Shown here in pieces: positions 1-9,675 of a stretch of DNA of 64,000 nucleotides. The stretch comes from Sepiola atlantica (taxonomy: Eukaryota > Mollusca > Cephalopoda > Sepiida > Sepiolidae): NCBI GenBank assembly GCA_963556195.1, contig OY744525.1:76724344-76788343 (forward strand), given 5' to 3'. Below the pieces are notes generated by a model, which was not told the DNA's origin, did not search any database, and worked only from the letters and a program-made list of their open reading frames with translations. Position 1 is the stretch's first letter. Each line of letters opens with the position of its first letter. Position numbers and translations under genes: made by a program.

Positions 1-8
1 TGTTCATA

Positions 9-298
9 GAAGGAGAAGTCCTTTTCGACTGCAGCAATTTTTATTTTTTTATCTCAATACGAGGCGTCCCTTCTTGTGGAGAGATGGATTTTCCGCAATT
101 AAACACCAAACTTTAGTCTAATTCGGCCTTCTATTTCAATGTTAGCCGATTGATGTAAGTCATTTTTTAACTTTTTTTTTAACAATGTCGCGACTGTTAA
201 CTATTCGGCACTTTTACTATTGATGCGGAAAATAGTGACACTCCGGATTGGGACAAAAATAAAAATTGCTGCAGTCTATAAGGATTTCTCCTTCACTC
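9..298. repeat. Foldback repeat carrying the GCAGTC motif
   Basis: A left arm (about 9-48) and a right arm (about 256-298) are inverted copies of each other around the core CTGCAGTC, with an A/T-rich flank and a GGA(T/C)TTCTCCTTC flank. The same arm sequence returns four times at 45.56-46.26 kb and, shortened, as a perfect palindrome at 60.0 kb, so it belongs to a dispersed family. No coding potential is seen. The nature of the family is unknown. Confidence 0.65.
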
Positions 299-417
299 AC
301 CAAGGAGAGAAATGATTAAGTACAGTATAATAGACACTACACTTCAACGTTATTTCTATTTTGAAAAGTAACAAATAACATCAGATATATAATATAATAC
401 GTTATCTAACTTTTTAT

Positions 418-567
418 GGTGTTTATGCAGTTTATGCACCGGGCTATATTTTAGAGAGGATTTTCAAGTTAAATCTTTTTTTTTACGGTATCTTTTGATT
501 ATTCAATTGTTAGGTGAAAGTACAGAATAGTTAATCGCTCCCCGGTCAGTAAACTGCATAAGTACCC
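418..567. mobile_element. Small MITE-like element, copy 1
   Basis: The ends are imperfect inverted repeats with cores GCAGTTTA at the left and TAAACTGC at the right, about 17 bp each. The interior contains TACGGTATCTTTTG and GTACAGAATAGTTAA. The same termini and interior occur inverted at 29129-29298. That two-copy match makes this a mobile unit rather than a chance hairpin. No target duplication could be settled. Confidence 0.5.
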
Positions 568-569
568 AC

Positions 570-1354
570 CTTATAAATTCCTATCTGGAAACAATGTTCA
601 AAGAACAAACTTCTCTTTAAACAAGTTAATTAATCGCCGACACTAACACCGTAACGTCAGGTATTCCAGAATACATACGTATATAAACTCATAAAAATGT
701 ACGTGACTAAACTAGGATATACTAAAAAAATACTGATTCTTTCTGTTTCTTTATTTGAGACTGCTTCTACACCCTGGTAGAGGTCCACAGAGGTTCAATG
801 AGCTTGATACTATCATTGGTCAAGTTAGGAATACATTCATGGATGCATGTAGTGCACATGGACTACTACAGGATTCTAATAACTAGGATGCTACTTTACT
901 AGAAGCATTTACATCTGAATATTTGAAGCATTTGTTTGCCATCATGTTTACTACATATGCATTGTCTCATCCAAAATGACTTTGAGATACCAATCGCATG
1001 AGCAAGCATCAATTGTTCGCGATGGTATTGCACAACTAAAGATAAAGCCGACTTCTGACAAACACTTCCACGTGGAAGTCCGGTTGATGAACTCAATGCT
1101 TGCATTAAATTGTCATATTTGTGAAAGTACATCAAGACTGTAACATTATTTACAAACATGTGTGCACATCTCAATGACAGGATTGCAACAACTAACCATG
1201 GCAAGAGTGTTATTACTCCATGAATTGCATTAATTGTTTCATCTGCTGTTTGACATCAACATTGTGGAGTCTGAGTTCATGCTGGTCAATCATAAGCAGT
1301 AAATAATTCAATAGTTACAGATTTAGCAAAGAATTTTGTCAGTTATTCGACTTT
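570..1354. other. Gene-free stretch, possibly the body of a Helitron-like element
   Basis: No protein family is recognisable here. A minus-strand frame at 899-1204 has no recognisable motif. The stretch leads into the Helitron-like 3' terminus at 1355-1385 and may be the body of that element. No 5' TC end was identified. Confidence 0.3.
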
Positions 1355-1385
1355 CCCGTGCAATGTCAAGGCACGGGTCACCTAG
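1355..1385 (+). mobile_element. Helitron-like 3' terminus (hairpin plus CTAG)
   Basis: A perfect 7-bp stem, CCCGTGC at 1355-1361 and GCACGGG at 1371-1377, encloses a 9-nt loop. It is followed four bases later by CTAG (1382-1385) and then T. A short hairpin just before CTRR and a T target is the defining 3' end of Helitrons. No replicase or helicase was seen, so this would be a non-autonomous copy. The same hairpin-CTAG-T arrangement appears near 28.8 kb and, inverted, near 49.46 kb. Confidence 0.5.
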
Positions 1386-1390
1386 TAATC

Positions 1391-1903
1391 AATATAATGA
1401 TACTAAACCTTAGGTCTAGAATGCTTATTCCGATTTTGATTCTAGAAAATTTCTAAAATTTAAGGCTTAAGCTTAAGGGGTATTAAGGAGAAATTGAAAA
1501 TTCAGGGAATCTTGTTTAATTGATGTCTAGTGACTATGGATAAAATTTAATGCAAATCTGAAATATTTTAATTCTCAAATGGGAGGTTGTGATCATATTA
1601 TGCTTCCTAAAATCCCTTTTAAATACTCCAAAGAAACTGAAATTTGAGTATTATTTATTAATTGATGTCTAATAATTATTGTTAAAATTTCACAAAAATT
1701 GAGGGTATCCGAATTTTACCGAAGGGTTTCCACCCCCCACCCTTTTGCATCTAACTAAAGTGAACTAAATATAGCTTACATTACACTCCCTTACACCTAG
1801 CAGCTATGTTCCAAAATGCATTATGATCGGGTAATTAGTTCAGGGGTGAATCCTACATAGAAATATACAAACATATACATATACCTAACTTTATATAAAT
1901 AGA
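1391..1903 (-). mobile_element. Dispersed repeat family H1, copy A
   Basis: This is one of five related ~500-600 bp copies in the window (others at 14703, 29338, 34687 and 42985). Shared blocks in order are TCTAGAA, CAGGGAATCTT, TGATGTCTA, TTAAAATTTCACAAAAAT, a C-rich CCACCCC block, and the end AACTTTATATA followed by GATA. Read on the minus strand the copy begins TC...TATATAAAGTT. Better preserved copies finish next to CTAGT, which suggests a non-autonomous Helitron-like element. No ORF is present. Confidence 0.55.
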
Positions 1904-3229
1904 TATTTATTATTGACTCAGAAAAATTTTGTTTTAACTATGAACAAATTCCATTTATTTAACGAAAATATGAACATAATAAACGTATATATTTTGAAGA
2001 CAATAAGAAATAAAAAAGAGCAATTCAAACATAATTTCAGCTGCCGGACATGAGAAAACACAAGAGCGTTATCAAAGTACACTTAGTATAAGCGGTGTTC
2101 ATAGCTAAAGAAAGATGAACGAAAAGACTAATAAATTTATCTGATGTTCAGTTATTTATGAAAGTTTCATATTCTTTTATCATGAAAAACATCTTTTGAT
2201 AAAGGATCGAGGACTGCTTAAAATATTAAAATTATATCAATAAGTTTGATGCTTTTATGTTTTCCATGAAAATATTTTTTTTTCAAAGGTGAAAAAATCT
2301 ATCATTTTTAGCCAAGAAACACATTTAATATATATCCTAGTGAGACCCTTGCCTCACCATTTCCTGGGAAAAATTGTGTAACCCAAAGTAATTCCTGCTC
2401 CCACCTGAGAAACCCACACAAGCATTTTTAATTAAATTTTTAAATTTCCATAAGATCATTTAATAAATACTAATATCAAATTAAAAGTGAGTCATCATCT
2501 TATTATGAACAATTGTTTTCCTTGAAATGATGCGAAATTTACTAATTTAAGATTGTTTCTAAACTCTCCTTTCAATTACATGATAAAAATAATGGAGGCC
2601 TCCAGAGCACTGCAGCCTTTCTTAGTTTCTTGCCACACCCCTCCCTTCCAGAGAGAACGTTAAGAAAGATAAATGAAATCCAGAATGAGCATCTATTAAA
2701 AATTCAGAGACATTTCCTGTTGAGGAATGAGTAAGCATTTTCTATCCCCCCCTTCCCTCTCCCCTCACCATAATTTAAAGAGAAATTATGTAATTTCCGA
2801 AAGATTTTGAGGAATAATTCTAAGATTTTTTCCAAATTACTGCATAATTACATTGTTTTCTTTCAAAATTGCTACATAATTACATTGAAAACTTCAGAAA
2901 ACAGCTAGCCCCCGTAACAAATCTGGCCCACTTGACCCTCAAAGAATAAATAATATTTTCTAAATTTTATATATTAGATACATTCGGGGTAACGCTGATC
3001 AAGAATATACCAACTTTGTAAGTCTTTGTTTGGTCGTTTTTTAATTTTAGTTTGACATACAGACAACTGCCCTTGTTTCAATTACATTACAATTTTTTTA
3101 AAAAAATGCTACCCATGAAATCGTTAATAAAATTCACAATCTTTTATCGAGTACAACCATATTTAGTACAAATAAATTTCAGTCTATGCCTGACTTGCCC
3201 ACCAAGTTTCAGTCAGGGATCTCAAACGG
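1904..3229. other. Gene-free AT-rich stretch
   Basis: No coding frame with recognisable motifs, no RNA gene and no clear repeat termini are seen. Several short C-runs interrupt otherwise AT-rich DNA. A + strand frame at 3052-3348 has no family resemblance and overlaps a transposase remnant on the other strand. Confidence 0.4.
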
Positions 3230-3352
3230 TCTTTGTTTTATTGTTGTTTAATGATATGCTCCAAATGTGCACCTCTGCATTGCAAGCACACCTGGATACA
3301 ATGTGCAAAATTGTCAATAACTCTAACACACTCCTCTCTTGCTACTGAATGA
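3230..3352 (-). pseudogene. Possible mariner-type transposase C-terminal remnant
   Basis: The minus strand can be read through a short frame that contains RVIDNFAHC and, after a few residues, GAHLEHII. This resembles the usual C-terminus of mariner/Tc-type transposases, in which a run with Arg and Cys is followed by G-x-H-x-E-H. No catalytic aspartates and no terminal repeats are visible, so this is at best a small dead fragment. The identification rests on one short motif. Confidence 0.3.
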
Positions 3353-4159
3353 TGAGTGGCTTGATCGCTCTTAGCATTCAAGTTTAAGATTCTTCCATGG
3401 GCCCTGAATTTGTGAACTCATCTGTATATGAGTTTTTTTGTTGAGATATAAATGACTAGTGTTGGGACGATTAATAAGAATTAGGAATCGGAAAAATTGG
3501 AACTTTTTGGAGTATCGGAATCAGTATCACAATTGGAAAAATTTGACCCAAATTTACGATTCCAAAAACAATTCTTTTAATATTTTTTTTGTTAAAAACT
3601 TAATTTTCTATTCCTAGTACTAATGATTAAATGATAAATATTTATTGATTTTAAACTACCAGTAAAACTAAAATTTATTGATCATAATAACGAATTTCAT
3701 TAAAACTGGCATCGAACAAAATGGCCCAATAAAAGGGGATAAATCGAAAAAAATGTTTATCAAAATCTTGGATAGAATACAAAAAGAGAAAACATTAAAC
3801 GTTTGTGAAATTAAAAAGAAAATTATAACTACATTTAAAAGTAGAAAATGAAGAGTAAATCCCCCTCATCCTCACTTCTACTTTTTAGGCGATTTTAGAA
3901 TTGGAATCGGGAATTTAGAACAGAATCAGTAATTGTATCAGAATCAGGGAAAAATATGAAATAACATGAAATTTTTTGTTTGAAGTTAGCTTGTACAGTC
4001 ACCATTGATTTTGTCTTTTTTGATTAAAGATTAAAGGAAGATCAAAATAGAATAGTTTCAAAACTGCCTTGGATATCTATCATTAACATTAAATCAATTG
4101 CTACATTATTAAAGATTTTGCGGATGTTTTCATAGAAGCATTTTTGGGGGTCACCCGGT
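3353..4159. other. Gene-free stretch with repeated GGAATCGG-type motifs
   Basis: Between about 3455 and 3960 the sequence repeats variants of GGAATCGG and CAGTAATTG around AT-rich DNA. A start reading AGTGTTGGGACGATT would suit a decayed DNA transposon end, but no matching opposite end or coding frame was found. Confidence 0.3.
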
Positions 4160-4335
4160 ATCATACAAGGTGATGTAGTGGTTAACGCCTATGGACTGTG
4201 AACTTGGTGTTCCATGTTCAAATTTTTGTTGATGCTATTGCATCGCTTTTACTATGTTTGGGAAAAGTATGAATTCAAGTGTCCACCCCTCCACCTTTTG
4301 GTGAAATAGTAGGTATACAAGACATTAAAACATTG
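4160..4335 (+). mobile_element. tRNA-derived SINE, family S1, copy 1
   Basis: An A-box-like stretch (GATGTAGTGGTTAACGCC) is followed about 40 bp later by a degraded B box (GTTCAAATT). The tail reads GATGCTATTGCATCGC and then AAAAGTATGAATTCAAG. The same tail occurs in the copy at 40795-40925, so this is a SINE family and not a tRNA gene. The B box lacks the expected GGTTCGA core, so it is probably inactive. Confidence 0.55.
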
Positions 4336-4807
4336 GTAAATGATTTCTTTCACTATTTTAAAACGATATATTCCAACCACTCTAGTTACTCAGCCAACGA
4401 TATGCAAACAATAAAATAAAAATAAAATCGTCCTAACTATAGCAAGGAAAAAAAAATGTCTTCGAACAGCTTGAAAAAAGATACCCCCACCCCCCACCCA
4501 TCAAATTCTTTCCTCAAAAAAGGTGACCCTCCTCCCACTAAAGTCATTTGAGGCCAGGCGCGCCAGACCTGACCCGATATTTCCCAATGTAACCGACGAA
4601 AAGATAAGCGCTTTTTTATTTATTTTTTTATTCCCTTACTCTTTGGCCACTCACATACTATTTTCTCCAAATTACTAATGTGTACTATATGAATGTACTA
4701 AATTCTGTGTTTGACTTAAATGTGTTTAATTATTGATATATACTGTCTTATTGCCTGTCTATTGATTTCCCAGTGAAGAATAATAATAAGAATTTTATTT
4801 CTTATAG
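4336..4807. other. Gene-free stretch before the CR1/jockey-like LINE
   Basis: AT-rich DNA with two C-rich interruptions. Nothing coding is seen. The junction at about 4808 is abrupt, as expected for a 5'-truncated LINE insertion. Confidence 0.35.
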
Positions 4808-4808
4808 C

Positions 4809-5125
4809 TTTCCTCTTCGACCCAGAACTGTACCCTGCTAAACTCTGTCTCTGAAAGCATAGATAGAGCACTCAAAACTGACTCGAATGCCAATATACGT
4901 GTATTTGGGGATTTTAATGCACACCACCGTTACTGGTTGGGATTCTCCAGCCTTACTGACGCAGCTGGCAACTCTACGTATAATTTCTCCTTAGCTCACT
5001 CCCTCTCTCAGACTGTCAATTTTCCGACCCGCATCCCCGATCAAGTAGACCAGCAAGCCTCACTTCCAGACCTTTTCTTGACCTCAATGCCCGAGGCTTC
5101 TGTGACGAAAGCTCAGGAATGCTGA
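4809..5125 (+). pseudogene. LINE endonuclease domain, C-terminal part
   Basis: From the truncation point the frame reads into VFGDFNAHHRYWLG, the GDFNxHxxxW motif of APE-type LINE endonucleases, then NFPTRIP and LPDLFLTS, the region before the conserved SDH motif. The SDH itself is lost behind a frame break near 5125. The N-terminal half with the first catalytic residues is missing because the copy is 5'-truncated. Homology resumes in another frame from about 5250 (KFIESRNNCK-like connector) into the RT. The product would be inactive. Confidence 0.8.
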
Positions 5126-5385
5126 TCCATGCAAAAATTCTTTAGCAAGCCCCACTCTCCCCAATGGTTCACCTCGAAATGAGCAGCTGCCATTTTTGAG
5201 AGGCAACAAGCATTCCGTAAATTCGGCCACCATAAGTCAGCTACTAATAGACAGAAATTTATAGAGTCAAGAAATAATTGTAAGGCCGTGATAGGTGAAG
5301 CAAAGAGAAGGTATACTGAGTTAACAAAAAACGCATTCAGTCAAAGAAACTAGGTACTCGCGATTTCTGGAAAATCTACAATAGT

Positions 5386-7083
5386 GTGGTGAACAATGGT
5401 CAATCAACGATTCCCCCACTATCAAACTACAATGATGTCGTTTGCACGGCCACTGATAAGGCTGAACTACTTGCCCAGCATTTCGCCTCTAACTCCACTT
5501 TGGACTCAGAAAACCACACCCTCCCCAAACTCCCATTGGGGACCGAAGCCACACTTGATAACCTGGTCATCACCCCATCCCAGGTCAGAGACATTATAAA
5601 AAACCTTGACACCTCCAAAGCTTGTGGGCCTGATCTTATACTTGTAATAGTAATTAAGAAATGCTCTACTGAACTGGCCCCTGTCCTCTCCAAACTCTAC
5701 AATAAATGCCTAGCTGAATCTTGCTTCCCCGATAGCTGGAAAATTGCCTCTGTGGTACCAGTCTACAAGAATTCTGGGAATAGAACTGATCCTCTAAACT
5801 ACCGCCCAATCAGTCTACTCCCGATCTTTGCTAAAATCTTTGAATCCTTAATCAATCTAGCGATAGTCCGGCACTTTGTTAATGCTAAACTTCTTTCTGA
5901 CCACCAGTATGGATTTAGACAAGCACGATCTACTGCAGACATCCTAACGGCCATCCCTGAATGCATGTATCATACACTCGACAAGGCAGGTGAAGCTAGG
6001 GCAGTAGCACTTGATATATCCAAGACCTTTGACAAGGTATGGCATAAAGGGCTTCTCCTGAAAATACGCTCATACAGTATTATTGGGCAATTACTTAATA
6101 TAATTAGATCCTTCCTAAACAAAAGAAAGATCAAGGTTGTCCTCAATGGCCGTTCATCTAAGCAACATGACACAAATGCTGGTGTACCCCAGTGATCTAT
6201 TCTTGGACCTTTATTGTTCCTGATCTTCATAAACTATCTCCTTGATGACATAGAGTCTGAGATTGGTTTATTTGCTGATGACACCACGCTTTACTCTCGT
6301 CATGTTGGCAAAATAGACACGATCATATCCGAGGCAATGGCTGAATCCTTAGAAAATGACCTCCAGGCTGTAGTGGATTGGGGTCATAAATGGTTGGTAA
6401 CTTTTAATGCCACAAAGACAAAGATCCTTTTCTTCAATAACTACAAGGAACCTCTCCAACCACCGATTGTCATGGCAAATAACCCCCTACCTGAGAGTTC
6501 AACATTCAAACTCCTCGGCCTAACCTTCACAGGTAACATGAATTGGAACAAATACATCGAAGACATTGCCAAGGCTGCAGCAAAGAAGGTGGGCTCCTAC
6601 CATGCTAGTAAACTCCTCACACCTGACATTATCCTGTATCTCTACAAAGCCACCATCTGCCCATGCATAGAGTATTGTTGCCACATCTTGGCTGGAGCAT
6701 CATTTACTAGTTTCTCCCTCCTTTACAAGGTCCAAAAAAGAGTCGCCAAGTTAATAGGTCCCTCACTGTCAAACAAGCTCCAGCCCCTGTCCCATCGCCA
6801 CAATGTAGCATCCTTGTGCTTGTTTTACAAATACTTCAATGGATTATGCTCAGATGAACTGGCTACTCTGGTGCCCCCTCGACATAAATTCACTAGACCA
6901 ACTCGACAATCAGCTAAATCCCATCAATTCACTGTAGAGGTCCCCAGATGCCGGAGAGCTTTCTTCTCCAATAGCTTCTTTTATCGGAACTCCCTCCCTG
7001 CCCCCTGTTTCCCCGACGGTACTGACATGCAGAAATTTAAAACTAATGTAAACAGAAATCTTGCTGCGCAGCTCCCAATTTAG
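5386..7083 (+). pseudogene. LINE reverse transcriptase broken by one in-frame TGA
   Basis: The frame is open from 5386 to 7083 (565 sense codons) except for TGA at 6193-6195. Motifs in order are SKACGPDLI, NYRPISLLP, HQYGFRQARSTADIL, ALDISKTFDKVWHKG, AGVPQ-stop-SILGPLL, LFADDTTLY with both catalytic aspartates, and LLGLTFTGNMNW. The C-terminal connector YLYKATICPCIEYCCH is followed by a PPR..TR..RQ tail. In this family the codon at the stop encodes Gly of PQGS, so a single GGA-to-TGA change explains the break. No RNase H follows. The catalytic core is intact, so the copy is young. Confidence 0.88.
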
Positions 7084-7276
7084 GTTGACCCCTCAAACCT
7101 TCTCTCTTTTTCTGAGTAGCCTCTTACGTCTACAGTGGCGGCCTGCCTTGTTTGGGGTGAACTATGTTAAAAAAAAGAGATATACAAGTTTATTTTCTGC
7201 TAGATATGTTGTAAAGAAGTGAAAAAACAATTGGCTGCAGTTGAAATCGAACCACCAACTTTTCTGTAAACAGGTT

Positions 7277-8040
7277 AAATAATAATCGTTATCATATTTG
7301 GTTTTACATGCTGACATGTGTTGGACGGCTTTAAGAAATTGACTTACAAAGTAAGCTATCTCTGAGAAGGTGTTTATTTATCCCTCTTTCCATCAGCTCC
7401 ATTTTTATCACTACTCCCCTATGTTTTCTGTGAACTGAACCTGCTACCTCAACTGTTCTACAACTCAAGAACTCTCATCCATCTTTCAACATGGCCATAC
7501 CATCGAAGTCTCCTCTTCTGCACACATCTCCCTATACTGTCCAGATTTTATCTTCTTCTGAGGTCATCAGAACTAAGCCGGTCTAAGACTCACATTACAT
7601 ATGCATTCTATCATTCTCATATCATTTCTCTCTATGCAGTACGTTTCCTCAAACCTCATTGGTCAGGTTTCACTTCTATACATCATCATAATGAGTAAAC
7701 ATGCCTGATAGACTCTTCACTTGATCGACAGTCGTAACGCTCTGCTCGTTAGTAATGGCAGAAGTTCCCTAAACTTACTCCAACCACTCCTAATTCTTGC
7801 AATCACACTAGCACCTGCTAAATTCTGTGCTCCAATGGTATCACCAAGATAATAAAACTTCGACAACCTCAATAGCTTTGCCATGTAGATATACTTTCTT
7901 CACATCTGAGTTCTCATCCCTCTCCATTGCCTTACACTCCTTGCACACAAATTTGTTATCCTCTCTCAAACTCCAGTAATTCAATTTCACTTCTTGTGTA
8001 CCAGGTACCATAAAAGATGTAATTGAACCTTTCCACAAAT
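7277..8040 (-). pseudogene. RTE-type LINE 3' region (RT C-terminus)
   Basis: On the minus strand a 65-residue frame (8038-7841) ends with KKVYLHGKAIEVVEV, preceded by FVCKECKAMERDEN. This is the region just before the FCYLGD motif of common invertebrate RTE-like LINEs. Decayed matches to the following RT tail lie in 7440-7800. The extreme 3' end (7277-7370) matches, inverted, the 3' end of the copy at 16281-16895, including AGTCAATTTCTTAAAGCCG and AACACATG-CAGCATGTAAAAC. The copy is 5'-truncated and dead. Confidence 0.65.
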
Positions 8041-8154
8041 AGAGCAGGGGAACTTTCCTCTTTTTGATATAATAATAATAATGGAGAGTTGGTCTTTGTG
8101 CCTGAAGCTGAAACTATACTATTACTTCTATTAATGTATTATTGTACTTCTATT

Positions 8155-8820
8155 ACTAATGGAGATTTGGTATCTGTCTAACTTATGGAATGAGTATAGA
8201 CGTAAATCTGGAATAAAAAAATCAAATATTTTTTTAATAATATAACCATTTTTCGAAAGTTAATGAAAAAGCATGAATAATGCATAACTAATATTAGGTA
8301 ACATTACAGAATAGTTAACACTCATGAACTTGTAAACAAAAACCCAAGATAATTTATATAAAACGCATTAGAATGAAATTCTCTAACAAACATGCCTAGT
8401 TTTAATGTATGTAGACGATTTGTTATCCTTTAAAAAAATCTTACAAATCGTTTCTACACATTAAAAACAGGCTAGTTCTGAAATTATTTTTTACAAGTTA
8501 TCGAGTGTTAAGTATTCTGTACTTTGACAATTTAAAAACATCTTACAAATCGTATCATCGTGTTAAAAACAAGGCACGTTTCTTTGTTTAAGAATTTCAT
8601 TCTAATGTGTTTTATATAAATTATCAGCTGTTTCTTTATGATTTACTAGTTCTCGGGTGTTAACTATTCTGTAATGTTACCTAACATCAGTTAAGTAGTA
8701 ATCATACTATTTCACTTACTTTCGAAAAATGGTTATATTATTAAAAAATTATTTAATTCAATTTTTCTATTCCAGATCTACGTCTACAACATACATCGAT
8801 ACTCATTCTATAAGGAGCAT
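8155..8820. repeat. Large inverted repeat immediately upstream of the protocadherin start
   Basis: Two arms of about 270-290 bp (8155-8430 and 8530-8820) are inverted copies with moderate divergence. Paired blocks include GTATAGACGTAAATCTGG with CAGATCTACGTCTAC, ATAACCATTTTTCGAAAG with CTTTCGAAAAATGG, and TTACAGAATAGTTAACA with GTTAACTATTCTGTAA. The centre holds a smaller pair around CTTACAAATCGT. The right arm ends about 40 bp before the ATG at 8861, so any promoter or 5' UTR of that gene must lie in or across this repeat. Confidence 0.75.
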
Positions 8821-8860
8821 TTAAGGAAGCCTTTCTAGACAGAATTGGTAAGAGAATAAC

Positions 8861-9445
8861 ATGAATATATTTCTTAATTTATATCTACTACTACTTTCGG
8901 CCTTCCACAACTGTGTATGTATAGATCTAACTTATCATATACTAAAAGGTCAGGGTGAGGACATATTAGTAGGGAACATCGCCGATGACATTAATGTCCA
9001 GAATGGAATACACATTCAGGATGACATTCAGATTACATTCCACCTCGTTAAACAGTCTACCCCGGAGAATGTCCACTTGTTTCACATTAACAAGACAACC
9101 GGAAAGTTGTACACTTCTCAGATGATAGATGCAGAGTCTCTATGCAAACGTAGGAGCAATGAGTGCTTTAAGACCATCGAAGTTGTAGCTCGAAACTCAC
9201 AATTATTCATCAAGCTCATCGAAATCAAAGTGATAATAGAAGATGTTAATGAATATCCTCCTCAGTTTCCCAACCAGCAGATTGATTTGCAGTTCTCTGA
9301 AGGTGACTTTCCTGGAACGAAGATATCGATCCAACACAGTAATATTTTATCATCCTTTGACAAATATTCAATTTTACAAAGTAATTTGGTCACCAATGGA
9401 TTGTCAAATTTCCTGTTTTATAGTGATATTAGTACAGAAATAGTT
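8861..9445 (+). pseudogene. Protocadherin, N-terminal fragment (signal peptide and first cadherin repeat)
   Basis: Protocadherins are calcium-dependent adhesion receptors of the plasma membrane. The frame opens with a hydrophobic signal peptide (residues 1-21, LYLLLLSAF core), then DLTYHILKGQGEDILVGNIA, the usual start of a molluscan protocadherin first repeat. LFHINKTTGKLYT, a Cys pair in ESLCKRRSNECF, and VIIEDVNEYPPQFP follow. The last contains the DxNEYPPxF linker, which ligates calcium at the end of repeat 1. The second repeat starts (LQFSEGDFPGT) but loses family resemblance after about residue 155. The frame stops at 9481, inside or beside an I-type LINE. An intact relative should be near 900 residues with six repeats, a membrane segment and a tail, so this is a truncated gene. 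Octopus genomes carry well over a hundred such genes. Confidence 0.8.
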
Positions 9446-9640
9446 CGAAAAGATAATGAATTTTTTATTTTTGGATTTTAAAATGAAATTGAGCGCCATA
9501 TCCACTGCACATGCTTCTGCATTAAAAATGGACGTGTAATTTGGGAGATGCTTCTTATTTATATTATTATTGTAAATTGCAGCACATCCTGTTGCTTCAT
9601 GTTTTGATTCATCTGTGAAGATGTGCACATGTCTTGGATA
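9446..9640 (-). pseudogene. RNase H domain of the I-type LINE (C-terminally cut)
   Basis: The minus-strand frame from 9628 reads IFTDESKHE, where I-clade RNase H normally has IFTDGSK (first catalytic Asp kept, Gly changed). It continues with CAAIYNNN, IFNAEACAVDMAL (second acidic residue in AEA) and SKNKKFIIFS, the strand before the third catalytic Asp. Homology ends there, exactly where the neighbouring sequence changes, so the DS motif and the last helix are missing. Inactive. Confidence 0.75.
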
Positions 9641-9675
9641 GTTGTCTTTGACTTTCTCTAATTTCTCGTGGAAAA

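Larger units (their letters stand above)
4808..7171 (+). mobile_element. 5'-truncated CR1/jockey-type LINE
   Basis: This element enters in the middle of its endonuclease domain and continues through reverse transcriptase to a 3' UTR that ends GTGAACTATGTT plus an A-run. 5' truncation with an intact 3' end is the normal outcome of target-primed reverse transcription. The identical 3' signature (GGCGGCCTGCCTTGTTTGGG) is found inverted at 60.33 kb, which fixes the 3' boundary. It is visibly richer in G and C than its surroundings. Damage is light: one frameshift between endonuclease and RT and one in-frame TGA. Confidence 0.85.

Noticed and set aside
9243..9443. 66-residue + strand frame overlapping the protocadherin
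   Set aside because: It is an out-of-frame shadow of the cadherin coding sequence, which has the recognisable motifs.
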